DNA from: Flammula alnicola
Lineage: Eukaryota > Basidiomycota > Agaricomycetes > Agaricales > Strophariaceae
Assembly (NCBI GenBank): GCA_015499995.1
Contig: JADNRV010000030.1
Span: 124,001-188,000 of the forward strand
Direction of reading: 5' to 3'
Length of the DNA stretch: 64,000 nucleotides
The translations under genes were made by a program, and so were the position numbers. Position 1 is the first letter of the stretch. Every line of letters begins with the position of its first letter. This document shows positions 11,026-24,779 of this stretch, one piece after another. The notes beneath the pieces were generated by a model. It was not told where the DNA came from. It saw only the letters and a list, made by a program, of their open reading frames with translations, and ran no database searches.

Positions 11026-13826
11026 ATGGACTATCACTTACCCATAATACCTGTCGCGCTTACCCTCGTTCCCCTTCTCTTTACCGCCAGAATTCTCTAC
11101 AGGCTCATAGCTCACCCCTTAGCACACATTCCCGGTCCAAAGATTGCAACCTTTACTTCCTTGTACAGAGCCTACTATGATATTATTTGTGATGGAGGTT
11201 GGTCGGAGCACTTACATGTCCTCCACGCACAGTATGGTGAGTAGCCCATTTCTACTTTACCTCTGTTAAGCGCTGTTCGTACTTGTTATCCTTGAGCAAT
11301 CTCTCAAGGCAACCCAGCACTCCGTGATCCGATCGTCAGATCTACTACTGATTGGCTCTTCCCGTAGGTACCGTGGTAAGAGTAGCGCCAAACGAGGTAC
11401 GATCTGTTCTCATCTTCTGCATCTTTGATCTAATAAATACCGTCTCAGCTTCATTTCAGTGACCCCGACGCCTTCGCCGATATATATGGCTCGGGTTCAA
11501 CGTTCACCAAAGATAATGGCATGTACAAGTGCTTTGGCTCCTCCGAATCAGTCTTCGGCCAGACCGATTTCCGTGCAGCTCAGAGGCGCCGCCATGCCCT
11601 CGGACCGCTATTTTCTCGTCGCGCGACTCTCAAGTTAGAGAATGAACTACAGAAACACGTCAGTCACAGCCATTCTCACCTACTCGATGTTTATCGAGTA
11701 TTAATCAATGCCTTTATCTCGGCTAGATTGACGCCCTCATCTCTCGCCTTGCAGCCTACCAACCCAGACGGACCGCCGCTGATCTGCACCTCGCGCTTCG
11801 TTCTGTTACACTTGATATCATTACCTCCTACTGCTTCGGGCAATCTTTCAGCGCGCTGAACCACCCTGGTTTCTCTCATCCCGTAGCCATCTCTATGGAC
11901 GCCACACTCCATCTCTGCTGGGTTTTCAAACACGTCCCTATCCTTCGCAAGCTCGTCGATCACTGCCCAAAATGGATCGGCTTGGCGCTCATGCCCGGCA
12001 CTAAAGGGTACTACGATCAAGCCGACCAGCTCGGGGCGCAAATCGACGAAATACTACAAAACTCGGGCATCCTGCAGAACGCAGAGCATGATACGATGTA
12101 TTCATACTTCATTACGAAGCAGGGAGACTCGAAAGAGGGCCTACCGAAGATGAGCGAAAACAAGGAGAAGGTGCGCACATGGCTGCTGCATGAAGGCCTC
12201 AATCTGCGGTTTGCCGGAAGCGAAACTGTGGGCAATGCATGCACGATCGCGTCATTCTTCGTCCTGAGAGACCCAAGAATAAAGGCTACATTGGTCAAGG
12301 AGCTGGAAGAGGCATGGCCTGACGTCGATGTCCCACTTGGATATGAGGCCCTGGAGAAACTGCCTTACCTTGTATGTCGCGTCTACTTTCCTTTTAAACT
12401 GCCGACATATATTGATTTTCACGTCGACACAGACCGCTGTGATCAAAGAGGGCTTGCGGCTCTCATACGGCACTGTCACTCCCATGCCGCGCGTAGTTGG
12501 TCCATCGGGCGGCGTCGTCGCGGGCGTCTCGGTTCCACCTGGGGTGAGTGTCTGATTCCATCTATCTTCATTTTCACTCCTATTCCTTTTTAAGACCTCG
12601 CGTCTATCTTTTTTCCTTCTTGTTCGAGTCGCGACCTCCTGTCCCATGTTATTGGGTCATGTTCAGACTGATGTGCCTTCAATTTATGCTTGTGATCGGA
12701 TCCCGTTTGGGGCACCGATCATTGTTCTGGAAATCGCCTTTTTCGGGTGTGGCGCACCCACCATTCGTACCGGCGCTCATCTTGCCACCACGTTGAGCCA
12801 TTTCCATGCCGTACCCCAGGTTTGAACTCTTTTGATGCTTGTCCGAGTCTGTTTTCTCATCTGTTTTTGTGTCTGGGGTATGTTCCCGTGAGAAGACCCG
12901 GGGCGTGGGGTGTGGGACTATTTTCGCGGCTAAAAGGTTGCGAGCTTCCTAGTTATCACTCAATGATTCAATGATTTGCAACCACCGGCATTATGGGCAT
13001 TTGGGATCGACGTTTACGTTCATTATTCTTGTTTTGGTGACCGGGTCCTACATTCTTTTTTTTTTATTCACATTCACATTGTTCGTTTCCAAAACCTTCT
13101 TAAACCCATATACTCTGGGATTCTGCCTCAACCCATCTTTCGTTTGAATAATGCACAATCCCTATCTCATTCAAAGCCTTTCCATCGAAACTGAAACTGA
13201 ATCCTAACTCTCGAAATCAGACGATTATAGCAATGGGAAATACAATCATGCACCGTAACCCGGAGGTGTTCCCGGATCCCCTCAGGTTTTGTCCTGAGAG
13301 GTGGCTCCATTCTGACACCGCAACACTAGATCGGTACCTCGTATCATTCTCGAAGGGCCCAAGACTCTGTCTAGGTATCAAGTGAGTGATATTTTGCAAT
13401 GCCGTCGTCCCTTGGGGTTTTGTCGAGCCTCTGGGTCTTGAAGATAGTTCTCTGACCCTTTTACTTTTTACGTTTTGAACAGCCTCGCCTGGTGTGAACT
13501 GTACCTTATTTTAGGGAACCTCTTCCGAAAACTGGATCTGACAGACGACGGACTTTCCTCGTAAGTCACCTACGTTATTTTTTCGCTCGCTTTCAGTGCC
13601 ATTCCATGCCATGCCTGGCGTGCTTCCCTTCGAATTCCGCCTTATCTCTACTGATGCCGTATCTCATTTTTGTTCCCTTATCTGTGACCTTTCTCGGTCT
13701 TCGGTCTCGGCATTTGCTAAATTATTTCTGTTCGCTGCCAGATTGGACGACCTGCATTTCAGGGAATACTTCATTCCCCTCTATCGGGGTCACCATCTGC
13801 ATGCGCATGTGCAGTTGAAGAAATAG
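11026..13826 (+). CDS. cytochrome P450 monooxygenase
   Basis: Eight exons (11026-11236, 11368-11396, 11449-11658, 11727-12371, 12433-12543, 13221-13381, 13483-13560, 13742-13826) give 509 residues, the usual length. An N-terminal membrane anchor (about residues 7-27) is followed by the proline hinge AHIPGPK. Diagnostic motifs are the I-helix AGSET (about 313-317), ExxR as EGLR (371-374), CPERW, and the haem loop FSKGPRLCLG with the axial Cys at about 452. It is a class II, ER-bound enzyme that would oxidise a small molecule with electrons from P450 reductase. The sequence resembles the fungal P450s often annotated as trichodiene-oxygenase-like, but no clustered biosynthetic genes flank it, so the substrate is unknown. 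The 677 bp intron after exon 5 is far longer than the others. Confidence 0.93.
12544..13220 (+). other. unusually long P450 intron
   Basis: This intron (GTGAGT ... AATCAG) interrupts the gene between PPG and TIIAMGN, two segments that are contiguous in P450s. At 677 bp it is about ten times the other small introns of the window. It is T-rich and contains no coding segment or terminal repeat that I can see. Confidence 0.7.
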
Positions 13827-16800
13827 GTTCTTTCTTCCTCCGGCCGGCGACTGAAGGACGACACGCTGGCTTGTCCTTGGTGTTTGGTTTGTCGAATTAT
13901 CGCATTGTTGTACCGAAATTTGGGTTCTGCTTTATTGTCTCCTTCTTCTCTCTCGGGCTCTCTCAGGCTGTCAGAGGAGGTTGAGGTGGACTGTCTGTTT
14001 GTAACTTTGTAGTTTGCTCCAAGTCAAGTCTCCATGCTTCTGATGCAACAGTCGTTGCAATATATACTGCGCAGTAGCTGTATGATATTATACTATAGTT
14101 ATATGTACATAGGTATACGTGTACTACTACGAGTATAGTGATGTAATTTGAACATGTTACATATTCAATTTTACACGAGCTGATCTTCTCTCCTTTGTGG
14201 ATTAAAGGTTAAATACAGCATCTACCAGGTAGACATAATTTCTATATGAGTGCTTCCCAATATTTGGAAGTGTCTTTTGCGCAAGTCGAGACTGTACATT
14301 GTCGTGATAGACACGGTAAATGTTATTCTGGTTTCGTGAATATACAAAAGCGAAACAACTTTGGCCAAACTTTGGCAATGCTTTGCCTGTCAACATGAAT
14401 CTTCCGATCGCCTTCTCATGGCCGCAGGTCTCGAGGTGCCCTTCCTGTTATAATTTGGGGGTTAAACCAAAAATAAAACGAAGATCTAAACAGAATTTAC
14501 TGTACGGGTTTCAAGGCGTAATGTGAAATTCACTATCTCATCGACCTTCGCGGAAGCAAGACACGCGCAGGCACCACAATCACCAGCATGCGAACGCCTA
14601 TCCTTCCCTCATATAATCTCATGGTGATTTACTTATACGGCATCCTAGTAACGACACGTTTCGGTAGTATGGGAAATTGTTTTTTCCTTCGCCAGAAATC
14701 GCAGGTTACCGTGCCAGAAAGTTGCCTACTGGAGGAGCATGGATGGAGTAAGTTGCAGACACCATGGTCTCAATATCTGCCAGAGTGCAATTGCAATGAG
14801 TTTGTTGCGTGAGTGTCACTGCACGGATGTCATTAAGTGATAAATACTATTGACAGAAGCAATGAGACACATTCGCGTTAAGTTTAGAACGTGCGTTTTC
14901 CGAACATGAAGCATACAAACTACTAGCAGCTATAGACCGTTATAAATTCGAATTCCACCAGCCTGAGAATCGAACTGTATGAACGATCGTGATAGTTGAA
15001 ACTTGGTCTAACCGCTGTCAAATTCTGACGCTGAGCGCTATCGAAGGATTGGCGGACCGAGTCAGTGTGAACGGCTTAGTGTGTATCAATACCACCCATA
15101 ATTTTACAACTTTGAGTGTCTCACGACGTCAAGCCAGGCGATAGAACCTATGGAATCGGACCGGAATTAGTCGATAGTATCTTCAAAACAGCTCGAAATC
15201 AGAAAATGCGAGGGAAACCTGTATACTATTATATTAGCTCTCACATAGCAAGCTTTAAACTTTGGAAATCCAGCGAGAATAATACGATAAGTATAAGTAT
15301 CCTGGTATGAACGAGAGGTAGGCAGCAAGGTATCAAGTTGACATACGTGCTTACATTCTTCCAGACGTCGAGGACGAGGGAATACTTGGCCTGAAAGATA
15401 CTATCTGGTGGAATGTTGAATGCTGACAGATCGAATAGGTGTGAACGCAGGCCGCGACGTTCGTAATCGAGGTCTCTGCACCATACATACGTCCTTGAAG
15501 ATAGACTGATCGAGGCAACGCCGTGAGTTATCACTCAATGGGGTTTCTCACGTACAACAGGGCACGTATGGACGCAATAGCACAGCATAGGGACTTCCAT
15601 CGCTGAAACTCAGAATGAGGCACTGTTACTACTGGGGATTTAACGGCCTCAAGGTGGTGGTCTGACCAGGTGATTGAATTTAAGACGGAACATATTGCCC
15701 TCCCGTGCGTGGCACTTTGTTCCGTGCAGTAAATTGGTGGGGCTCGGCAACAATGGCCAGCAATATGTGCGAGGGGACGCGGGAATCCGCATGCAGCACA
15801 GGTCAGGAACTAGGGTATACCGGGGAGACGCAGACGGCAGGAAGCCAAGTATATCCCGAACCAAAGAGCCTTAATTTGGAGGAAGACATGCATTTGATCG
15901 TCATCTAGTTTCTCCATAGCCTGTATTGCACCCGTAAGTTTCTTGTCCCTCGAGAAGTGGAAACACATATTTATATCCCACATGCAGACTGCCAGCTGCA
16001 TATGTAGTAGAAATCGACCGAACAATGATCGAAGCGTCTTGAGGAGCTAGACTTGGGCTTGTGAAATGATCCCTTTAGATTAGGGTGGCGTGCTCTTGCG
16101 GGATAAATTCACGGGTTTATCAAGGGGAATCGGCCATAAGACCTGCTAGATGGGGTCGGAACCTGTTACAGATCTCAGCTTTTTGTATGCGTCATGGTGC
16201 ACTGTGGGGAACGGAAGCGTTTATGTTTGAATGCGGTCCGTGCATGGCCGATTACGTGTTGAGGGAGTTTTATCTGTGTAGAACACTATCTTCTCGGCAG
16301 TGGGCGCCGAAGGATGTGTCACTACCAGCACGGGAAATCGGGAAGAACGCAAATAATGCCGATAGCCAAGGCAGTATTTAGGACTTGAAAGCTTCGAGTA
16401 CCGATTAGTGTTGGCGTCGGGGTTGCTTTCGGGGCACCGAGTCCAAGTAAGTATGGCAATTCTGTCCCTCGAACCTTTGCTAAATATGTGATACGATATG
16501 CCACCCATTGGCTAGGAATACCGTCGTGGGTGCTCAGAGCGAGTTGACAAATTTTTGGGAAAGTTGATCATGGAGCAGACCATCGTGGCTCAAGAGGATG
16601 CGTATGCCTAACTGGCGCAGACATACTTGAGCCGAGCGCATGATTCATGACGTGTGCAGGATAGAGGCGAACACCCCCCCACAAGATGACAAAGCACCAC
16701 AGTCTCGTTGTCCTGTGATTGCTTCTTCTTGGAGTCCATCTCATGCCGCTGTGCCAGAGGCCGGATCGAAAAATGGAGGCGAATGCTAGGCTACAGAATC

Positions 16801-18401
16801 ATCGAAAAACCCTGTTCAATGCACGAGATGTCAGGGCCGGAGAAACTCGCATCCAAGGACGAAACTGCTATTGAAAGTATTTTCTGAAAGGAGTTAATTA
16901 GAATGCTGTGTAAGTGGACATCTTTCAGTTTACGTGACGAGACTGACTGGAGCTGATAACGATATTTATGGACTTGAGATCCCACCGCCCAAGCTTTTGT
17001 GTTTAAGTAAAGATATGGACGACCAGACTGTCACGCGCCAGAACCCAACACACGAGCTAAGGTTCGAGAGATCAACCAAGTTATAGAATGAAGCAATGAT
17101 ACAAGATGAGCGGTTTCGCACCTTCAGTTGTGGAAATGACACGTCTCAATGGGCAGTCTCTCACGCGCTTCATGTACTACGTTCGAAGTTCGCCCATTGG
17201 ACCGCATAATTTTCTTTATCAGCATGGAGATGCACGCAGTTTGAGTCCAGCGACAAGTGAGCATCACTGACCTCACCATAGACAATGTTGAACTAAATCC
17301 CGAAACTGGCCGACGAGACTTGAGGCTTGGGGAGAGCTCGGTCGTACTGAGTCATGGGGGGGGGGGGGGGGGGCGATTCCATCATCATATCCAGGCTTGT
17401 TAGACCCACAATCCAAGATAACACTCCCGTGGTGTCAGAATTTTTGAAAATCCCAAGGTAATAGCGGCGATGAGAAAGTCCTGTATATGGCGGGATTAGC
17501 AAAGCATGTACCAGAGAAGTGGCGTTATTATGTGCGAACGAAATGAACAAATGTTATCAAGGTTAGACTTACCAAAAAGTCGTGCCATTTCCCAACCATT
17601 TCCAAGTCATTTCCGATGATTATTGAAAAATGATGGCCGCCAGGTCGCGAGACAGTTTGCGAATCTTTGAAGATCGAGTGCCACGGTGGTTCGTCCCGGA
17701 TGGGAGACAAAAAGCAGGGAAGCCAGCCCAGCTGTTATAATTACTTATATGCGGAGAACACAATATGTGTTGCGGTACTGCCAGGTTGCAGTCTGGCGGC
17801 CTTAGCACCCAAGGAATGCATGCGGGAAGTGAAGAGAGCATGAAGTTCTAGAGGAGGCAAGACATGAATATCAATGAATTCTAGACCTGAATTTCAAAGC
17901 ATTGCTTGTCCACCACCCACCGGAAAATGGTCCCTGACCGCCTCGCCCGTGGATACTCCATTCATTCCGCCGACAGGACAATATCTCTGCCCAGACAAGC
18001 CATCTTGTTTCCGATTGCCTCCCATGACACAAAAATCCGGGCCCTGCAACACGCTTTAATCCTGCCTCTCATTGGGTGGGCAGAACTGTGGGCGGGAGAT
18101 GCGTTAATTTCAGCTTGTCGCTGGGCATTTCAATTAATTGGCGATTGGTAGGTAACCCTGTTGAATAGCGCTCATCCATTGTGAAATTGGTGTTGACTGT
18201 GGTTGATGAATGACAATTTACACGCAAGTTATTGGTTGTTTTGTTACATAAAAGGGCGGCGGAGAACCAAAAAAAAATCAGTATGCTCCGATGCAAGTTC
18301 CCCTTAAATGGTTACAAGCTCTTCTTTCCAGGATGCTTCAACTGTGTCTTCATTACTTTCCATTCCAACGGGCTTTTGGACGCGTCTTCGCCCGCAATAT
18401 A
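13827..18401. other. long intergenic region, nothing recognisable
   Basis: No frame here has convincing splice structure or family similarity; the longest open stretches are below 100 codons. The first ~300 bases are the P450 3' region (AT-rich, with a run of TATA-like sequence near 14,060-14,120). The last ~150 bases hold the prolyl oligopeptidase promoter. A homopolymer G tract lies at 17,356-17,373. A decayed gene or transposon relic cannot be excluded by eye. Confidence 0.4.
17356..17373. repeat. G18 homopolymer
   Basis: Eighteen consecutive G residues on the plus strand in otherwise non-coding sequence. Such runs are prone to length errors in assembly and can fold as G-quadruplex DNA. 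Confidence 0.85.
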
Positions 18402-21400
18402 ATGTCGTCTTCCTTCTCAACGGTGCCTCCTACGCCTTGGACTCCCAATGCATATCCGCCGACACGTCGCTCGAATCACGTCGATATTTACAAGAGCGCC
18501 AGTCGCGGGGAAGTGCTTGTCGCAGACCCATACCAGTATCTCGAGGAAAACACGGACGAAACGGACAAATTCACGACCCAGCAGGCGGAATTTACCCGAA
18601 AGTACTTGGATAAAAACCCAGACCTTGACCGTCTTGAAGACGCTTTTAAAGATTGCAATGATTATGCCAAGGTTCGTTAGGCGCCCTTTATCTCTGAAAT
18701 CGGATTCTGGCGATAATCGATATGTTCCCTTTTCCAGTTCTACGCGCCCCAACTTCGCGACGATGGTCGATACTACTGGTTCTACAACAGCGGGTTGGAT
18801 GCCCAGACGGGTGAGCGCTGAGTTCTTCGATATCTCACAAAGAATTCATCAAAAATGTGGTCGAAAGCTTTGTATCGATCCAAAGATAGCACACTCCCAA
18901 ACCTTTCAGATGTCAGTGACAGTGGCGGGGACATGTTCTTCGATGTGGGCTCATTTTTTTCTGTTGGCACGGCTTACGTCTTGGCTAACGACTCCGAAAG
19001 CCAAATGTGCTTTCCGAAGATGGGACGGCGGCTCTCGCCACCTATTCTTTCTCGGATTGTGGCAAGTTCTTTGCCTATGGAATCTCTCTTTCTGTATGTT
19101 CTTTCTCCTTGTCGTTTTGTACAATAATAATTACAAATTTATACACATCGTTGTGCATACTCAGGGAAGCGACTTCATATCTATCTTCGTGCGCAAAACC
19201 GATTCTCCCTTCACTGAAGAAGTCGATCCCAAGAACGACAGAGGTCGCCTGCCCGAGGAGATCAAGTTTGTAAAGTTCTCCGCGATAGCCTGGACTCCCG
19301 ATTCCAAAGGATTCTTCTATCAGGTCCGCTGTACGAGACTACATGTTCTCCTCATTATAACCTTTTGCCCTAGCGTTATCCGGAGACCTCGGCTACTATC
19401 CAAGAGAATGGGACTATTGCCACGGAAGGTGACCTCGATGCCATGGTTTATTATCATCGACTTGGAACCTCTCAAGGTATTCGTCCTCTCTCTTCTGACT
19501 GATTTACCGTCTTCAATTGCAATTTATTATACAGCGGACGATATTCTGATTTACCAGGATAAGGAACATCGTGAATGGATGTTCCATCTTGACGTTACTG
19601 AAGACGGGAAGTACATCGTGCTTTACGTACTTAAAGACAGCTCAAGGGTAAACTTGTTCAGCATAAAGCTGGATGTCGGTCATATTCATGTCGAATCTAT
19701 TGTCTTCTAGCAAAATCTTCTCTGGATCGCAGACTTCGACCCTGAAAATATCGGTCCCAACATCAAATGGAACAAGGTTGTTGAAGAGTGGGGTGCTGAA
19801 TACGACGTGTATGCCTTGTTATACAATATTTCCGAAAGACGACTGACATTACAAAAGTATTACGAACAAGGGATCTCTCTTTTACCTGCGAACGAACCAG
19901 TCTGCACCCCAGTACAAGATCGTGACGGTTGATCTCGCAAAACGCAACGAGATCAAGGAGCTTATCCCGGAAAATGATGCTTACTTGTCTAGCATACTTA
20001 GCGTCAACAAAGACTACTTCGCCGTGGTTTACAAGCGAAACGTACGGACACTTGCCTACTGAAAACATGTTCTCATCGTCGCCTTTTCTTTTCTCCCAGG
20101 TCAAGGATGAAATATACGTCTATACTCATGCCGGAAAGGAGGTCACCCGCTTGGCGGAAGACTTCGTGGGAGCTGCTGTCGTCAGCGGCCGCGAAAAGCA
20201 TCACTGGTTCTTCGTTTCGCTGACTGGATTTACTTCTCCGGGCACCTTGGCTCGATACGATTTCACTGCATCTGAAGAACAAAGGTGGAGTATCTTCCGA
20301 AACACCAAACTGAATGGACTGAACACAGAAGATTTCGAAGCCCATCAGGTACGTCCGAATCACGGGAGGATTGCCCGGATATATGTATTCTGACCCTTGC
20401 TTGGTTCAGGTGTGGTATGAGAGCAAGGACGGCACACGCGTCCCAATGTTCATTGTCCGACACAAATCTACACGATTTGATGGTACAGCGCCTGCTCTAC
20501 AATACGGTGATTAATCATTTCCCCTTCCTTTCGATCACGGGGCGAGACCTATGCATGCACTTACGCCACTTCCCCCTCCATTGCATATAGGTTATGGAGG
20601 ATTTAGCATTTCCGTCGACCCGTTCTTCAGTGCGACTATCCTCACTTTCATCCAAAAGTATGGAGCCGTTTTCGCTGTCCCTAATATCAGGGGTGGCGGA
20701 GAATTTGGAGAAGTCTGGCACAAGGCCGGATGCAGAGAGCAAAAGGTGTGCTTGTTTTCGACCTGTCATATTTCCAAGTATCAGATGCTCATTACCTCGT
20801 GTAGGTCAATTGCTTCGACGATTTCATCGCCGCAACGTACGGATCTTCGTACCTCTAATTGGATCCTAAAGATCTTCATTGACTTTTTTTTCAGGGAATT
20901 CCTCGTCGAGAAGAAGTATGCCGCTCCCGGGAAGGTCACGATTAACGGGGGTTCGAACGGAGGTTGGCGGGCTGTATTTTCCCTCTCTCAGGACTTGTTA
21001 CCCATGTCATATTTATACAGGGCTCCTTGTGGCTGCTTGCGTGAATCGTGCGCCTGAGGGTACGTTCGGCTGTGCGGTCGCAGAGGTTGGGGTGCACGAC
21101 CTCCTTAAGGTGAGCTGGTCTAGGCTTTCTGTCTGATGGTTTTTTAACGATTTCCGCAGTTCCACAAATTCACTATAGGTTTGCAACATTCCATTAGACT
21201 TACTAAGTTACATGACCTCGATCCCATAATCTACAGGGAAGGCCTGGACTAGCGACTATGGGAATCCAGATGACCCAAACGACTTTGACTTCATCTTCCC
21301 ATTGTCCCCTCTTCACAACGTACCCAAGGACAAGGACCTACCCCCTCTTCTGCTTTTGACAGCTGACCGTGAGGCTCTCTTTCACTCATATGATCTAACT

Positions 21401-21718
21401 TTGTCTGATTTTGGCTCGCAAAATGCAGACGACGATCGCGTTGTTCCAATGCACTCGTTCAAATTAGCTGCAGAGCTGCAGCATTCTCTCCCACACAACC
21501 CGAACCCGCTACTTCTTCGGGTCGATAAGAAGGCAGGGCATGGAGCGGGGAAGTCGACACAGCAAAAGTATTGTTTCTCTTCTTCGATGCTCCCCATAAT
21601 TTTGTCGCTGACTGGAGCAAATGTGGATAGGATCAAAGAAAATGCGGACAAGTGGGGCTTCGTGGCCCAATCCCTCGGCCTCGTGTGGAAAGAGCCCGCT
21701 GGGCAACCCAATCTTTAA
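18402..21718 (+). CDS. prolyl oligopeptidase (family S9A)
   Basis: Nineteen exons join in one frame to 745 residues, close to the ~710-740 of the family. It is a cytosolic serine peptidase that cleaves short peptides after proline. The N-terminal part has the conserved ADPYQYLEE start and a beta-propeller. The C-terminal hydrolase has the nucleophile in GGSNGG (Ser588), Asp672/673 in HDDRVVPMHSF and His708 in GHGAG. Exons are very small at places (exon 16 is 19 bases, 21160-21178; exon 13 is 32 bases). I chose ATG 18,402 (MSSSFST...) because family members begin there. An in-frame ATG at 18,291 would add 37 residues rich in Leu, Phe and Arg that could act as a targeting peptide. Some mushrooms have a second, specialised S9A enzyme for cyclic-peptide maturation; nothing nearby resembles a precursor peptide, so the housekeeping form is the simpler reading. 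Confidence 0.95.
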
Positions 21719-22071
21719 AATCATAGTTGGCAGCTGTAACTGTCAGCGAGGCTCGGAGTCACCTTGGCGCAAAAATGCTCTGCCCATTTCTCGTTTATTT
21801 CTCTCTTCTTGGGTTGCGGTGGTGATGGTGTCCAATGCTATGCTTTTTCTCCGTATATTACCATTTCATTCTTTTATAATGGTATATTGGTGATGGGTTA
21901 AGGAAACATTTTCCCAAGAAGATATTTTATAGAGGACCTCTAGAATCAGATCTTTACCTCGTACAAGCTGCCTTGTATGTATGACTGATTCTTTTGATAG
22001 ACACAGGTAAATTCGGCTGCAATCCCCAATTTTCCATCAAACTGGTACCCCAGAAAATGACGGCCAAAATA
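21719..22071. other. convergent 3' region between POP and TAD2
   Basis: The two genes end facing each other here, and the 353 bp between their stop codons should hold both 3' UTRs. No coding segment is seen. Confidence 0.5.
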
Positions 22072-22837
<766 letters not shown>

Positions 22838-23283
22838 TTTGAATCACTTAGAGATGTGTTTTGCGATATTTTTCCATTCCGACACAGTCGTTGAGCGTTG
22901 AGGATATACGTTGGATATACTGTATGTCGCATGCGCTTAAGAGTTTACGATTACATATCAGATAAGCATTTTTAAACAGATGCAAACCCTGGACCTAACC
23001 TTAAATATCTACTCCCGAACTTCACTCTCACTCCCTAACATACTTATAAGTAAACCGGCCAAAACCTGCCACTTTGAACGGCCTGTCCTTGTGGGTGGAT
23101 TATGGAAGCAGCGGAGCTACTGCTTACACACAATCCTGGGAACCGGAGCCGAAATATAGGCCAACACGATGCACTTAGAACCGCGAACAGGCTGTGCTCA
23201 CTTCTCACCGTGACCTCCATCGTCCTTGTATCTCAAGTCGGAGGCTCTCGAACCATAACAGGGGTTGAGATCTCGTCCTGAAA
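22838..23283. promoter_or_regulatory. divergent intergenic region TAD2 (-) / secreted protein (+)
   Basis: This 446 bp gap lies between two divergent start codons and must hold both promoters. No canonical TATA box is evident, and no other feature is recognised. Confidence 0.35.
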
Positions 23284-24122
23284 ATGTTTCACTCCACCGC
23301 TTTTCTTTATCTTGTGGTGGCTGGAATGATGGCCGAAGCAGGAGTGATTCCTGGCCTGATAGCTAGAATCAACCTCCGAGCAGAGGGATCTCTTGAATCT
23401 CGACAAACCGGTACTAATCCTGCTGTGCCACCCCAATGCGAAACGCAATGCGATCCGATAAATAGTGTGATTGCTGCAGGAGTGAGTCTTTCTCTATGTT
23501 CACTTTCGATGAATCTCGTTGATTTGTATCTAAATGTAGTGCCAAATTTCAACGTGTTGTCAGGCTAGCTTTGAAATGGGATATTTCAATTGTTTTGAGT
23601 GTGTCGGACAGGCAGTCAACTTGACGGACTACTCAGCAATCCAACAGACGCTCGATGGCAAGTCCTCCAAATTACCTACTGTTATGCAAGCTCGTTTGAC
23701 TCATAAACGACTTCATTGTGCTCTTTGCTTATTCCCCACGGTTTGCAGGGCTCACCAATGAATGCGCAAGTTCAGGATTCTCACTTCCGAAACTTACCTT
23801 CCCCGGACAGAATCCAAATCGGCCACTGTCCTCCGTTTCAAGTGCACCTGCTTCGACGCTCGCCAGCTCTGTAACCCGGCCAGGCCTACCACTGTCAACC
23901 TCTTTTTTGTCGACCTTATCACAGACAACCGTAACATCGGTATCACTTACACCGATTGCCCCTCAATCGACAGTCACCTCCGTCCCTACTGATACCGCTC
24001 CCGCTCCATCTCCTTCGACTGCCGCTTCATTTGGGGTTAGAACGATAGCAATGCAGAACATTAACTTCGGACTTATCTCTGTCACGCTGGTGATAGGAAT
24101 GCTCTTCTATCAGGGGTTGTGA
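23284..24122 (+). CDS. secreted Cys-containing, Ser/Thr-rich protein, probable GPI anchor
   Basis: Three exons (23284-23481, 23540-23657, 23749-24122) give 229 residues. The N-terminus is a signal peptide (FHSTAFLYLVVAGMMAEAG). A Cys-rich middle domain (PQCETQCDPI..., CQISTCCQASF, FNCFECVGQ, NECASSG) with eleven or so cysteines is followed by a Ser/Thr/Pro-rich stalk likely to be O-glycosylated. The end is hydrophobic (FGLISVTLVIGMLFYQGL), typical of a GPI-attachment signal. This architecture is common among uncharacterised basidiomycete cell-surface proteins; no enzyme function is suggested. Intron 2 starts with GC (GCAAGT) rather than GT. Confidence 0.75.
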
Positions 24123-24779
24123 GAATGTTCCTTCATTTATGAACTTCTCTCAGGCATAAGGCGATCTTCCATGGAGAAATAAACGTGTTTTTGTAACGTT
24201 ATATGGACAATTTTCTTGGAATCGCTGTGGACTTGGTAGCAGTTCGTACACTCGAATTTATGTAACTGGTTAGGATATCGAGGCTGAATACTCAAGTCTC
24301 TGAAACATCTTCTCGAAGGAACTCGGACCATGATAACATAAAAATGTCTCGCCCTTTCACATGGAGTATTTTGAGGTGTCGGAGATTAGGGGAGAAGCTG
24401 GGATAGCTTGATTGTCCTGCGAACATTTTCTTGTCTAGCTTGATTTGTATATGTCCACCTGCTATCGTGACATTCTTGCGTACTTTTTAATAATGCGAAG
24501 GCCTGATTTTCATTAAGAGACACGAAATTATATTAATTGCCCACGCCATACTGTATATCAAACGGATATGAAGACAAGCTCACAGCAATGTTGCCATAGG
24601 AAGAGTCGACTGAAGCTCTGCAAATAACTAATATAAGTACATTAGATGAATTTTATAAAGCTGATAGGCGTCTTCATTGACCGAGAAAATAGAGTGCTAT
24701 GTCTTCGGCTCTATGGATTATAATGTTTGTACATAACAGTGGCAGAATAGAATGAAAGCTCGTTCAGAGTGGGTACTAA
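24123..24779. other. intergenic, no feature seen
   Basis: This is AT-rich sequence downstream of the secreted-protein gene. No coding frame or repeat structure was recognised. Confidence 0.4.

Noticed and set aside
14320..16510. Short ORFs of 60-100 codons in the 4.5 kb gap
   Set aside because: Random length distribution, no codon or splice support, no recognisable motif.
13827..18401. Cyclic-peptide precursor gene next to prolyl oligopeptidase
   Set aside because: No short precursor-like ORF with a conserved leader and Pro-flanked core was found in the flanking gaps.
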